From: Alternaria dauci
Taxonomy: Eukaryota; Ascomycota; Dothideomycetes; Pleosporales; Pleosporaceae
Direction of reading: 5' to 3'
Length of the DNA stretch: 64,000 nt
Assembly (NCBI RefSeq): GCF_042100115.1
Contig: NC_091273.1
Span: 434,001 to 498,000, forward strand
The notes under the pieces were generated by a model that saw only the letters and a program-made list of their open reading frames with translations, was not told the origin of the DNA and searched no databases. Position numbers and translations under genes: made by a program. How positions within the stretch are numbered: position 1 is the first letter of the stretch; each line of letters opens with the position of its first letter. Below, one piece after another: positions 1-11,180 of the stretch.

Positions 1-837
1 ATTGAACGCCCACAGTAATAGCAGAGCTACACTCGAGATTCTCAGGACCGACCATTTGAAGATGGTGATGACGGAGCCAGCAAGCTAGCATATAAGCATT
101 AGCGTCAGTCGAGTTGGGTGATTGTATGATCCGTACTAACCGTTAGCGAGCTCATCAACTGCTCCAAAGTCTGCATATTATCAATCAGCCAGGCTATGCA
201 TCATGGACAATACATTTCGTACCAGTAGGTCGACCCCACGCTCAACGCGCCAGTCGGCAAGTGCACGAATCGCATTGCCTAGTACGCCAGAAAAGAGTAT
301 GGGCCATAGAGATGGTGCGATTCGTGTAGCTTGCAGTACTTTGATTGACCACGCACTTTCCTCTTGACCTTTTAGGTGTACAACGAATGCGCCAAGCACT
401 ACTCACACGTTAGCGATACCTCGTACATATCGGATGTATGACCTACCAAGGAAGCATAAAGAAACGGCTATCCCAAGAACTTCCCAAGTCAAAGCCCACG
501 GGGTGTTTCCTTTCCAGTATACAGAGTCGCCGACCTTTTCTTGAGAAGGGACACTTCCTGCGCTTGCTTGGGCCAAATGCTTATTCGTAGTCCCGTCGGA
601 CGGCAGAGAATGTGATTGCTCGTCGTCCGAATACACAAAGCTGCCGTTGTTGTGAAATTGGTTTAGAGACGCGCTGGCTCGGTTCCGTTCGTCATTGTGC
701 TGTTCTTGCCCGTCGCTTTCCAGCAATTGATTCGCCGCGCCGTCCTGTCGTCCTGGCTGGATCACTGAACCGAAATCGGAGCGGAGTTGTGTCGACTCGT
801 GCGACACAAACGAGCGCCACTCCGGACTATCCATTTG
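1..837 (-). CDS. Fungal multi-span membrane protein of unknown function, N-terminal part
   Basis: Partial gene running off the left edge. Exons read as 837-447, 398-223, 170-141 and 84-<1; the three introns (48, 52 and 56 bp) have GTAGGT, GTACGA and GTTAGT donors and keep the frame. The first 125 or so residues are polar and probably cytosolic. A hydrophobic segment follows, then a loop containing IAPSLWPILFSGVLG and ADWRVERGV, then the start of another membrane segment after LAGSVITIFKW. This layout (long polar N-terminus, paired TM segments, 'LEQL' motif) matches a large group of uncharacterised fungal membrane proteins. The ATG at 837 was chosen because the frame upstream has no ATG before a stop. 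No function can be assigned. Confidence 0.65.
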
Positions 838-1495
838 ATGACTTGTTATCCCGTGGGCGATGCGAGAAAAATTCTCATGAGCCACTCGGGGGATAAAGAT
901 GGTGTTTGTAAGTCTTCAGCCGGTGCGCCTTGCGAGGCTGAGCATACAATTTTGTGCTTTTGGCCCCCATCGTTGCCTACGCCCTGGGCGCTGCATGAAA
1001 CGCAACCTCATGTAGCATTAGTCAGGGACATTTACCGCTGAAAGGTGATTGGTCGTCTGACGAGCGTGCAGCAGTTGTAGCGCAGTTGGGGGCGAGATAC
1101 AACAGTGATCATCTTGGCCTTAACCAGGAGGTCGAAAGTACACCGCCACGACAATTGGTGCGTCCGTGGCCAGCAGTAGAAATGTGGGGGAGGAAGACCA
1201 AGGGATCCAAGTCGCAGTGGGACGCCAAGCCGCTAACCAGGATGATAGGAACACAACAAAGAATATTAAGCGCCCTTGCCTGTCCATGTTGTACGTTAGT
1301 CTGTGATATAATTGCAATAGCTTTTGGGGGCGAGGAAGTAGAGTAAGCGAATTCAAAACGTTTATTCAGAGTCATGGGTCTAATCATTCATCTATACAAA
1401 AAACACAAACCAAAAAGAAGGGTATCATTTCCAATGCCTGGCCCCCAGTTCCATGACCTTGCACCCATTATTATTTAGTATCCACTACTCATAGC
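838..1495. other. Intergenic, 658 bp
   Basis: Lies between the 5' end of the left-edge membrane protein and the 3' end of the coiled-coil protein. Only short open frames are present and none has codon structure or splice sites I trust. It probably holds a promoter and a 3' UTR. Confidence 0.5.
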
Positions 1496-3655
1496 TCATA
1501 CAGCAATAGGCGGCGACGACCTAAAGCTCGTGTTATCATCATCATCGTCATCAAAGAAAGAAGCGACTTCCTGCGTCGACATGGCAAAGTCTTCGAAACA
1601 CTGGCTCGTCCTCGGCGCCGCGACAGGTGGTTTTGGAGGCGGTGTCGGTATCGGTACGCACTGCTTCTTCGCTGGAGGAGGAGCCGAGTCTCTGGATGGC
1701 GTTGTTGTAGCTCTTCTCTTCGCATAGGGGCCAGTCATGGACTTGGGCAGCTGGGATGCCCTTAGTTTTGCGAGCTGTTCCTGGAGGTTTCCGTAAGCAA
1801 AAGGACCTGGGTTGAGGCACTTCCCAGCTATCTTTTTAGGGGGTCTCGAAGTGGTCAATGCCCTGCTTGAGTTTGCGGGAGCCCGTGGTGTAGATTCCTG
1901 TTGCGTGACAACGGCATCAGATCTTGCAGGGCCGGTCTCCGCTTTTACCACCTTAGATACGAGATTGACCAAAGGTGTTGCCGGCTGAGACGGAAGCGTT
2001 AAAGACGTTGGTCTTTGTCCTGGCCGAATATTCCCTGACTTCGCCTGCAGTGGTAAAGACGCTGTGCTAGGCGCAACATGCGTGACGAGAGCGGCTTTGC
2101 CTTTCTCATCCTCTTTCGATGGCTCTTCGTCGAGATCATCGAGAGAGAAGTCAAAGTCTTGAGTCGAGATAGGAGGAATGCCATCAACTGTCGAAGCCAA
2201 TGCAGTCGTTGCAAACCTCGCCGGCTCTTTGACCATGGGCGTAGCTTCTAGAGCAAGCTCCCGCGAAACCTGAGTACTGCTTTCAAAGAAATCGTCCCAG
2301 CAGTCGGTCGGTGACATTGTTATTGACGAAACATTCTTTGGAACGGACGTGGATTCAGCCGCAGTAAATGAGCTGGACTTTGACGCTGGAACTCCAGGAA
2401 GCTTGAAGCCTGGGTTCTGGTTTGCGGAAGGCTTTGATTTGACAACAGGTGGAGTCGGTTTTCTCGGCAAGCTGGCAGGCGGCATACGGCCGGGTATAGA
2501 AGGGAGTTTGAATCCTGATTGTGATGTGTCGCGTGGCACGCTGGGTGGTGTATAGTCAATGGCTACACGTATGGGAAATTGTGTCCGTTGGAAAGGGTGC
2601 TGGTCCAGATTCTTGTACTTCGCAATGAATGGAACCCGCGTAAGGAGAGTCTTAGTCCCCTGCAGCTGTCCATCCAGGACCAGGCATTCTAGTCGATCAT
2701 TCTCGCATCGCAGGACCCGCAAGTGTTGGCTTTTAGACAGTTGGCTGCTTGTGTTGAGATCTCGGAGCACCGTTACAGTGCAACCAACTTTGATTCGCAG
2801 GCGATGAGGAGGCAGCCCTACTGGGTTCAGCTTATGCAGTAGCCCCGGTGGAGGATCCCAGTCTGGTGATTTCAGCGAAAGATCTTGTGACAGCAGTTCG
2901 ATCAAGGGCTCGGGCAGCTTGTCCAAGGCAGCCTCGATGGCTTTGTTTATAAATCCATGAGTACGTGTGAATTCGCGGTCTTCTTGTGCAGGATTTGGCG
3001 CTGCGAGCGGAGCGAGGGCGACAGGGTGGGCAGGTGCGGGGAGCTGTACGATAGCGGGTGGAGCAGGCGCGATAGGAGTAACGGATGCAGGAAGCTGGAT
3101 AGCCACTTTTGGTTCGTTTGCTGGGTCTGACACGACCATGTCATGTGCTTCGAGGAGTGTGTCGTCGTCCAAGTCATCGTCGGCCCATTGCTCTCCGGAG
3201 GATGCATTCGTCGCTGGCAAATCGACTACCGTGTCCTCGTCGTCGCTGTCATCCCACGGCTCCTTCTCCATCTGTTCCGCAATCTCTTCTAGCTTCCTGG
3301 TGAGCTGCATGTCCTTTTCACGCTTTTCCTGTTCCTTCTTCTTGCTCAGTCCCAGGAATGCTTCCATGCCACTCTTCAACTGCGCCTGCGTATGACTATA
3401 GCCAGCCAGCTGTGTCGCTAGCCCAACACCAATCTGCTGCCTCGCTCTTGCCTCCTTAGCCTCGCGTTCTTCGCGCTTCTTCTTGGCTGCTTTGCGACTC
3501 TCCTCGGCTCTGCGGGCGCGGGCGGCGCGCTGTTCGAGTTCGGCTTCGCGCTCGAGCTGCTTCTGTTGTCGCTCGCTGAGGCGCGGGCCATTTTTTCTGG
3601 CCAGCTTTTTGAGCTCGGTAGAGGTTTGCGCGATTCGATGGGGTGTTGGAGCCAT
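1496..3655 (-). CDS. Acidic, coiled-coil, largely disordered protein with repeated STQ motifs
   Basis: Single open frame of 719 aa from the ATG at 3655; the frame stays open upstream, but MAPTPHR is the first ATG followed by conserved-looking sequence. Residues about 20-75 form a highly charged, Arg/Glu/Ala-rich helix likely to be a coiled coil or nucleic-acid-binding. A more ordered block (about residues 230-390) includes KVGCTVTVLRDLNTSS. The rest is Pro/Ser/Thr-rich. Two short blocks resemble each other, CWDDFFESSTQV (about 450-461) and CFEDFAMSTQEV (about 685-696), with a third STQDFDFSLDD near 496. Repeated acidic 'DDF..STQ' blocks look like short linear interaction or phosphorylation motifs. 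I do not recognise the family; a nuclear role is a guess from composition. Confidence 0.75.
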   Translation of the reverse strand: MAPTPHRIAQTSTELKKLARKNGPRLSERQQKQLEREAELEQRAARARRAEESRKAAKKKREEREAKEARARQQIGVGLATQLAGYSHTQAQLKSGMEAFLGLSKKKEQEKREKDMQLTRKLEEIAEQMEKEPWDDSDDEDTVVDLPATNASSGEQWADDDLDDDTLLEAHDMVVSDPANEPKVAIQLPASVTPIAPAPPAIVQLPAPAHPVALAPLAAPNPAQEDREFTRTHGFINKAIEAALDKLPEPLIELLSQDLSLKSPDWDPPPGLLHKLNPVGLPPHRLRIKVGCTVTVLRDLNTSSQLSKSQHLRVLRCENDRLECLVLDGQLQGTKTLLTRVPFIAKYKNLDQHPFQRTQFPIRVAIDYTPPSVPRDTSQSGFKLPSIPGRMPPASLPRKPTPPVVKSKPSANQNPGFKLPGVPASKSSSFTAAESTSVPKNVSSITMSPTDCWDDFFESSTQVSRELALEATPMVKEPARFATTALASTVDGIPPISTQDFDFSLDDLDEEPSKEDEKGKAALVTHVAPSTASLPLQAKSGNIRPGQRPTSLTLPSQPATPLVNLVSKVVKAETGPARSDAVVTQQESTPRAPANSSRALTTSRPPKKIAGKCLNPGPFAYGNLQEQLAKLRASQLPKSMTGPYAKRRATTTPSRDSAPPPAKKQCVPIPTPPPKPPVAAPRTSQCFEDFAMSTQEVASFFDDDDDDNTSFRSSPPIAV

Positions 3656-4257
3656 GGTAGGACGCGCATGGCGATGAGGGGTACTGTGGGCTGCAGGGTG
3701 AGAAGCGTGGTGGCGAATGTTCCCTGACACCTGGAACCGCGCTAAGACACGCAAACACGTGCACAGATGACGTAGCCCAAAACAAAGTGAATCTCACTGT
3801 TCCCCCCTATTGAAGCTACAACAGCTTTGTATCGGCATATGTTTTTTTCTTGCATAGAGATTACATTCCTCATATCTGACAGTAACCAGTTACCCAGTAT
3901 AGCGTAGTGTTTTCCTATCTAGGTAGCCTAGCCCAAACCCACCCTAAACCCACCCCAACCCCCACCGTAACCTGTCTCCAACCAAACGTAACCCGACTTG
4001 CAAGCCTAAATAGTGATCACCTTAGGCATCCATGCCTCGGTCTCCGCCCGTCCGGGCCGGGATCTAACAGTTATTACCAGGAAACCCATGGCCGACCTTA
4101 AGCTCAACCCCGCCTACAAGCACTTCTCGCAGCATCTTGGGATCTAACATTAGGCTAACAGCAAGGGTGGTGGCAGCAGTGCACATTATCAACATTTCGT
4201 GGATCTGGTATCTAATAACTGAATTCACGTTGCAGAGTATACGCTGAGCAGGGAAAC
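3656..4257. other. Divergent intergenic region with a C-rich tract
   Basis: About 600 bp between the divergently transcribed coiled-coil protein and SDR genes, so it must hold both promoters. Positions about 3930-3972 are strikingly C/A-rich (repeated variants of CCCACCC and CCTAAACCC), with a TAGGTAG element just upstream. No gene seen. Confidence 0.5.
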
Positions 4258-5110
4258 ATGTCTTTCGTACTCAAGGGCGTAGCATACATAACGGGTGCTG
4301 GATCCGGTATGTTTGATCAAGCTAGGCATCTAGCTTATCCTACCGATCAGCTGACATCCTCCAGGTATTGGCCAGTCCATTACATACGCTCTTGCGAAGC
4401 AAGGCGTACGCTCGTTCGCCTTGCTCGATCGCAATCCCATCACCAAGACCGTCAGCGAACTGAAGAAAATATCGTCGGATGTCTCCGTCAAAACATTCGA
4501 AATCGACGTCACCGATGAGAAGGCCGTTGACGATAGTGTAGAAAAGACGGTCAAGGAATTTGGACGACTGGATTACGCGGTCAACAATGCTGGCATCGGC
4601 GGACTCATGAAGACGACGGATGAAATACCTAAGGACGACTTCGCGAAAATCATGGCTGTCAATACCACCGCCGTCTGGCAATGCCAACGTGCCCAGATCC
4701 GCCAGATGCTCAAGCAAGACAAGCTTTCCGACTCCTATCGTTCATACCGGGGCTCTATCGTCAATGTCTCATCAATGTACGGCCTAGTTGCACCACCGCT
4801 CAATATTCCTAGCACAGCATATGCTACGTCCAAGCATGCTGTCATTGGCCTTACAAAGTCAGATGCACTCGCTTTCGCACACAAGGGTATCAGGATCAAC
4901 GCGATATCCCCAGGTTATGTAATGACAGCTCTAGTGAAAGAGCACATGAGTCAGGGCGACATGATAGAAACAGAAGGAAAGAAAATTCCTGTTGGCCGCT
5001 ACTCAGAGGTGGAGGAAATCGGCGACTGTGTTGCGTTTCTACATTCCGAAGCGGCAAGTTACATGATAGGCGCCACTTTAGTCGCAGACGGAGGATACAC
5101 GATCGTCTAG
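4258..5110 (+). CDS. Short-chain dehydrogenase/reductase (SDR)
   Basis: Two exons, 4258-4306 and 4365-5110, joined across a 58-bp intron (GTATGT...CAG), give 264 aa, the usual size of a classical SDR. The intron falls inside the cofactor motif, and only splicing restores TGAGSGIG (residues 12-19), the NAD(P)-binding glycine motif. NNAG is at 90-93. The catalytic residues are visible as Ser153 (IVNVSS), Tyr169 and Lys173 (YATSK). Substrate is not predictable. The neighbour 570 bp downstream on the same strand is a Baeyer-Villiger-type monooxygenase, so the pair could act in one oxidative pathway (alcohol to ketone, then ester), but that is inference from proximity. Confidence 0.93.
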
Positions 5111-5682
5111 AGCATGGTGCTAGCCCAAGACCTCAATCGTTCGATATCAGTTTCACACGTATTTTATAACACATGACTCTGTCGTCAACCTTGTACTTCG
5201 ACGCAATCTTGCTTTGCTTGGTCAGTTGTACCTCGGAAGAGCTTCTCCACCCCAGTGCTCCACACTGATCCCCGCAAACAGGATGACACAACTTCCGTAT
5301 CCGAGAAGGATTAGTACTACTCCAAATGCCTTTTCAATTGGCTAATGTCTGTGCACCCCTCGGAAATGTTTTGCCAGACAAAAGCTCATGAGTAGCCACT
5401 GGCACCGTTAGCCCATATCACGAATCGACACCACCTTTCGGTACCCTAATGATGCATTCACACCATTCGCGCACCCCAGATTTAGGCGTTCACTAGATTG
5501 ACTCGCGACGTGGAGTCATGGAGCTAAGACCTGACTCTTGAATGCTGGGAAGTTGCGGTGCAAGCATGCCCAAACAAAGTTCAAGAGGTTAAGAGGCCTC
5601 GTAGCAGCAGCGGTTCCTGGTTGCTACTCGAAATTCAAAACTGATTTTCTTCATCATTCACGCTAACTGTATACCGATCACG
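5111..5682. other. Intergenic, 572 bp
   Basis: Between the SDR stop and the monooxygenase start. No open frame of interest. It should contain the SDR terminator and the monooxygenase promoter. Confidence 0.5.
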
Positions 5683-7639
5683 ATGGCGGACGGTTTCATT
5701 GTTCCGTCCACGGCTGCGCCAGAGACTGATGCTCAGCATCGGTTACGGGGTCCAATTCACGCGCAACGCCATGTGCGCGTCGTCTGTATCGGCGCAGGTG
5801 CTTCGGGACTGTTGATGGCATACAAGCTGCAAAAGCACTTCTCAAATTACAGTCTTCGAGTTTATGAGAAGAACGCTGAGGTTTCGGGAACTTGGTACGA
5901 GAATAGATATCCGGGGTAAGTGCCGATTTGGGTGTTTGTTGCGGGGAAGCATGCACTCTCCGCCCCACGATTTGCAGAACCGGCTGCAACAAAGTGGCGC
6001 ATCTGGCAAACCCTTGCTAACATTCGCTTCGAGATGCGCATGCGACGTTCCTGCGCATAACTACACTTGGTCATTTGAGCCGAAATTGGATTGGTCTGCT
6101 GTATACGCCAGCTCGAAAGAGATCTTTGCCTACTTTAACGATTTTGCGCGCAAATACGGTCTCCGCAAATACATCAAGACACAACATCAGGTTGTTGGCG
6201 CAACATGGAACAAGCAGAAAGGAGGATACGATGTGCAGGTCAGAGATCTGGAGAACAATCAGACTGTCAACGACCATTGCGACATCTTAGTGAATGCGTC
6301 GGGTATCTTGAACAACTGGCAATGGCCAGCCATACCAGGTCTGGACAAGTACAGGGGCACACTACTACATACCGCAAATTGGGACGACAACGTTGAACTC
6401 AAGGGTCGCCACGTCGGCTTGATTGGAAATGGGTAATTGCCTTATGTGCGGCTCTCTATCTCAGCAACTGACTCCTCCAGTTCCTCCGGCATCCAAGTGC
6501 TCCCCACCATCCAACCACACGTCAAGAAAGTCACAACCTTCATCCGCGAACCAACATGGGTCTCGCCCGTTCAGGGCCTCGAACAACACGTCTTTTCCGA
6601 CAGCGAAAAACTCGAGTTCGCTACCAAGCCCGGCGCATTAGTCGCATACCGCAAGAACATTGAGCGCGGCCTCAACGGCCAGTTCGGCATCTTCCTCAAG
6701 AACACAAACGTCAACTCCGAGACAGAAGCCTACTTCCGGCAGCAAATGACTGACAAGCTAAACAATGAGTACCTGCAAGAGCGCCTGATCCCGAATTGGC
6801 ACGTTGGATGCCGACGGTTAACACCAGGCGTCGGCTATCTCGAAGCCCTAGGAAAACCCAATGTACAAACCGTCTACGGCGAGATAAACTCCATCACTGA
6901 ACGCGGCTGTGTATGCTCCGACGGCAACGAATACCCCATCGACGTACTCATCTGCGCCACAGGCTTCAACACGTCCTTCAAGCCCCGCTTCCCCGTGATA
7001 AACTCCTCAGGCGCCAATCTCCAAGATGTGTGGGCCAAAGAACCACGTTCGTACTTTGGTCTCGCGGCCGCCGATTTTCCAAATTACCTCATCTTCCTAG
7101 GTCCCAATTGTCCCATTGGCAACGGTCCCGTTCTCAGCGCTATCGAGGCGCAGGCAGATTACATGTGCAAGCTCATCGACCGCTTCCAAACACACAACAT
7201 CTCTACTTTTGCGCCCAAAGCAGAAGCCATCGATGACTTTGTGGCTTTCAAAGATGAATACATGAAGCGCACCGTTTGGAATGACGCCTGCCGCTCATGG
7301 TACAAGTCCCTCGGCCCAGACGGTCCCGTTACAGCACTCTGGCCTGGCTCTACACTGCACTATATCGAGGCGCTCATAGAACTCAGAATGGATGACTGGG
7401 ATGTTCAATACACTGGCAACAGATTCTCGTGGCTGGGTAATGGCTATAGTCAGACGGAGGTTGATCCTACGGCGGATTGGGCGTTTTATGTGAGGGATAG
7501 GGATGATGATGAGCCGATTAGTAGGTTGAGGAAGTTGCTGCTTATCAACAAGAGTGGGACGCTGGAGCCGAGTGTGGGTGTGAATTTTACGGGTGGGAGG
7601 GCCGAGGGGGTAGCAAGCATGGCCGAGTCGAAGCTATAG
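5683..7639 (+). CDS. Flavin-containing Baeyer-Villiger-type monooxygenase
   Basis: Three exons, 5683-5915, 6034-6432 and 6481-7639, encode 596 aa. The FAD-binding motif is GAGASG (residues 37-42), and the NADPH-binding motif is GNGSSG (209-214), which the second, 48-bp intron interrupts. The Baeyer-Villiger fingerprint FxGxxxHTxxW appears as [11 protein letters not shown] (184-194), with Tyr for Phe at its first position. A late ATG motif (CATGFN) supports the class. Such enzymes insert oxygen next to a ketone, giving an ester or lactone, with FAD, NADPH and O2; in fungi many belong to secondary metabolism (the StcW-like group). The first intron is 118 bp, long for this locus, with acceptor TTCGAG. 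No core synthase gene lies nearby. Confidence 0.93.
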
Positions 7640-9117
7640 ATACAGGCGTAGGTGAGAGATGGTTACGAATATATGTCCGGTACGAAGAAACGGTCTTGGA
7701 GGCGGTGTGAATTAGAGTTAGGTGTTGCAGGCGTGTTCTGTCCAACCATGGAAGGACGATTGTGTCTCTGGATTCTGGCAACAATATCAGCTTTTTTCTG
7801 TTCAATTCATCACCTACGAGTGTCTCTAATATCATATTGACCCGCGACAGTGTTTTGGAAAACAAGAAGGAATGCCGCCTGAAGAATGCTGGGCTCTGAG
7901 GTTTGCGTTACGACAGTCGCTGGATTTATGCCGGTTCCGGACTTTGTCGCGCAATCGAATTTGGCCTCATTCACGCAAGAATCTCGTCACCTTCACCGCG
8001 CAGTGAAACGCGACAAATGCGAAGAAAGCGACACTGGTCGAACACCTACCTAATAATTCTCACGAACGATGCGTGAACTGGTCAAAAATAGACGAGGCCA
8101 CCGCAACAATCCATGGCGTGCTGACTCAGGAGTCGTGCTAAGAACCTCCGGCTCCCCAACCCGCGGCGCCCGTCGCTTCTCCCGCCCCACCAGCGAAACA
8201 CTCTCACACAGCTCGCGACCAGCACCCAATTACTGCAATTGGGAGCCCTGACCGAGCTTTGGAGATCCGGAGAATATCGACTCGTGTTGTTATCTGCGCG
8301 TAAGCATTATACATTGATCGCCAGCATCGATGAGCACACTGCAGACGCCTTACGCAGGGCCAACAGCTGAAGAAACGAGCGGTTGGGAAACCCGTCGCAG
8401 GAAGCGTGTGACGTCGCAGGTAAACGATAGCTGTGCGCATACAATCCCGTTTCGAACTACGCGACTCGAAGAATGTTTTCAAACTACCCGCAATAGCTAT
8501 TTCCAGCTTTGTCACCGGTTCCCCCAAACGTGCCAGACCCTGAGTTGTTCAAACTTCACTCCAAACTCCACCACTCAACCCTGTAGACCTTCGCTCGGCT
8601 AGCAAGGTGATCGTCCTACCTCACTATACCCCACCCAGCGCGCCAATGCACACGCATTACCTATCCCGTTGGTCGGAAACGGAAACGATGCGTTTCGATA
8701 GCTACTATTCTCGACATTGGGCGAACGGATGATCGTCGGCGTAGGACAAACGCAGGCGTGTGCAGTCGTACCACCGTCTAGAATACTGGGGTAGGTACCG
8801 ATACAGTGAGGCCGCCATGCCGTGTCAGGCGTGCAAGACGTGCATCTTGACTGCGTCTTGACGTTTTGGACACCGGATTAGGGTCATGGAGAGTTTAGAG
8901 TAAGGACCCTGGATGTGCGGATACGCGAGTAAGACTGGTAGGTAAGAAGATGTATATATTCTACTGCTTCCATCGCAAAAGCAAGATCATCATCCAACAG
9001 CTTCTACTTCTCTCATCTACTCTACAACACTCTCATCAACTACTATCTTCATTATCACTGCCGGCCAGTTCCTTTTAATACTACCAACCTTTTTCAACCA
9101 ACAACCAATTCATCAAA
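7640..9117. other. Intergenic, 1.48 kb
   Basis: No convincing gene on either strand; the open frames are short and lack domain-like sequence. The last 170 bp before the next gene look like a strong fungal promoter and 5' UTR, with a TATA element followed by CT- and CAAC-rich sequence. Confidence 0.5.
8951..8960 (+). promoter_or_regulatory. Candidate TATA box for the SRPBCC-like gene
   Basis: TGTATATATT lies about 160 bp before the ATG at 9118 and is followed by a pyrimidine-rich and CAAC-rich leader, the usual context of a strongly expressed fungal gene. Assignment rests on sequence and position only. Confidence 0.4.
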
Positions 9118-9598
9118 ATGCCTACTTCCCAGATCTCCACTCCCCTCAACGGTGTTGATGCCGCCATCGTCATTGCCGCTCTTCACAACCACGACCTCAT
9201 GATCAAGACGCTCTGCCCAGCGCTCGTCAGCTACGACTTCATTTCCGGCGACAAGGCTACTTCGGCTACCTACACCGTCACCGACAAGAAGCCCATCGGC
9301 CAGGTACGACACACCACTCCTTACCTCCCCTTTGCTTTGAAACAAGCATACTAACATATCCCAGACTACCTACAAATTGACTCTCACCAACGTCCCTGAG
9401 GGCGTCGACTCTCTTGTCAACGCTAAGCCCCCCGTCGGTGTCCTCACCATCAGCGGCAAGTGGCGCGTCGCCGACGGCAAGCTCAGCGAGGAGGTTGAGA
9501 TCGATGCCAACTTTATGATGAAGAAGGTCGCTAAGACCAATGTTGAGAAGACTCATCCTGAGCAGCACATGAAGCTCTTGGAGGCTGCTCAGGCTTAA
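9118..9598 (+). CDS. Small SRPBCC-like fungal protein (DUF7053-type)
   Basis: Two exons, 9118-9303 and 9365-9598, with a 61-bp intron (GTACGA...CCCAG) give 139 aa. There is no signal peptide. The chain reads as alternating beta strands ending in a C-terminal helix rich in Lys/Glu, with LTLTNVPEGVDSLV in the middle. This resembles small fungal proteins of the polyketide-cyclase/SRPBCC-like group (helix-grip lipid-binding fold). Codon use is strongly biased to C-ending codons (AAG, ATC, GTC), and with the TATA element this suggests high expression. Ligand and role are unknown. Confidence 0.8.
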
Positions 9599-9855
9599 AC
9601 GAGTGTTATGAATGCATGGGCTAGAGTAATTCCGTTTGCATTTGTATTTCCTTGAGCATTTGGGTCGCGATGGGTAGGATGGGTGTGTACGCATAGCTTG
9701 GTGTTTTATATTAGCAATGAAGAATATGATTCTTTATCTATACTATGATTACTGCTTGAAGGGAAACCTCTCTGAATCTATCAAATCTAGTATCCGTGAC
9801 GAATGCCTTGTAGATAGCCTTACTAAGACCTGTTTCGGGGATCTTCGTGACAATG

Positions 9856-10407
9856 CTACCGAAAATATTTGCCAGGAACGATAGCTTGCTCAATCCATGA
9901 AGCTGACATACCGGTACCGTTGATGCCATTAACCCCTAGATAATGAACTCTGCCCATCTCTTGATTGACGTATGCGCCAGCCATATCTGTGACACCACTT
10001 TTCAGAAGTGTACAGTGACCTCTAGTAAGACCGTTGCCCAGGCTATTATTGGCCGACGGAACGAGCGTGTAGCTGGTGAGTGTAGCCGCGACAGTGCCGT
10101 TTTCCTTGTCTATGCAATCCTTTCGATAAGAAAGCTCGGTAGCAGGCAAAGAGAATGAGATGTTGAGGCCAGGTACCACCAGCTGGCGGCCTTTGATCCT
10201 GGGAGGTTGGGCGATATACGTTAGATTGCCGCTGTATGTGGGCCACAAAGCCGGTAGATTGTGGGACAAGCCATCGAGAAGGGCGTTGTAGTCGACGGCT
10301 TCATCGATATCTGAGTTGACTGGTAGGATGATAGGAGCGCTGGTTGCCAACCGAGGGAGAAACAGCGCCAGGATAATGGAGCTGCTGATGCTTTTGGTCG
10401 ACAGCAT
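9856..10407 (-). CDS. Small secreted protein of unknown function
   Basis: Intronless frame of 183 aa starting at 10407. Residues 1-23 form a clear signal peptide (hydrophobic IILALFLPRLATSA followed by a small-residue cleavage site). The mature part has several NxS/T sequons (NLT, NIS, NGT, NNS, NGT) and two cysteines (CID, HCTLL) that could pair. No domain recognised. It is the size of a fungal secreted effector or cell-wall protein, but nothing shows a host role. It lies about 770 bp downstream, on the same strand, of a secreted intradiol dioxygenase gene. Confidence 0.75.
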   Translation of the reverse strand: MLSTKSISSSIILALFLPRLATSAPIILPVNSDIDEAVDYNALLDGLSHNLPALWPTYSGNLTYIAQPPRIKGRQLVVPGLNISFSLPATELSYRKDCIDKENGTVAATLTSYTLVPSANNSLGNGLTRGHCTLLKSGVTDMAGAYVNQEMGRVHYLGVNGINGTGMSASWIEQAIVPGKYFR

Positions 10408-11180
10408 CTTGAATTATTGAAGGGTTTGGTCGTATATAGCTTCGTTGTGGTGCGTACGCCAGACTGAGGGTTGGTTGTGATTCTAGAAGCTGTCTTGAGA
10501 GCTGGACGTAGATACCGTGTTGGAAAGGAATCTGGTAAGAGGAAGACATATGTCTATATAGTAGAACAAGCCCGGGGTATGTGGAGCCATGCAGTTCGTC
10601 CACGGAATCTGGCGTTGTCGTACCATAGTTACCATTCTCTGGTCTTCTTCTCACCTCTCTAATCAGCATCGTTATTCAAAACCCTGTATATTTCCGTGGT
10701 TCAGTACTAATTTATTCTACGAAGTATCCAATCAGAGTGGCCGCAAAGAAGTGTGGTTGCGGTGGGCCGTCTGGTCCAACCCTGGTTGAGGATAGAAACA
10801 GGGTTTGTGGGTGCCTACCTAGGTACGCTAATAGAAATGCTTATTGCACAACATCGTCGCATAGCTACTTGAATGAAGGAAATACATTACTAGGGTTTTT
10901 CCTCTCCCCACACGAGACATAATTTAGAACGAGGGTTGGATTCAGACAGCGTATATCGAGCTTCCACTCAATCTCAATACGAAGATCATCAATCACCTAG
11001 GCATCGTTGAACCGGCCAGGCATTCGTCACATCCAGGAAGAGCACTCATCGCGTGCAATTTGCCAGTCGAGGATCGCTGCGTAACTGCTAGTCGATCGAA
11101 ACTCGGCTAAAACACGAAGCAGAGTGCGCTGCGCTCGGTCTCGCCAAGTCCGCGAACCGATTCTTCCTCTCCATACCATC
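10408..11180. other. Intergenic, 773 bp
   Basis: Promoter side of the small secreted protein and 3' side of the dioxygenase. It contains an exact TACCTAGGTA palindrome at 10816-10825. No gene seen. Confidence 0.5.

Noticed and set aside
1070..1100. TAGCGCAGTTGG resembling a tRNA A-box/D-arm
   Set aside because: No matching B-box, acceptor stem or anticodon arm could be found at the right distance.
3930..3972. C-rich CCCTAAACCC-like tract as an interstitial telomere
   Set aside because: Units are irregular (CCCACCC, CCCCAACC) and not tandem CCCTAA; more likely a promoter C-rich element.
5683..7639. Baeyer-Villiger monooxygenase as a tailoring enzyme of the RiPP cluster
   Set aside because: It is about 36 kb from the precursor with many unrelated genes between; proximity alone gives no support.
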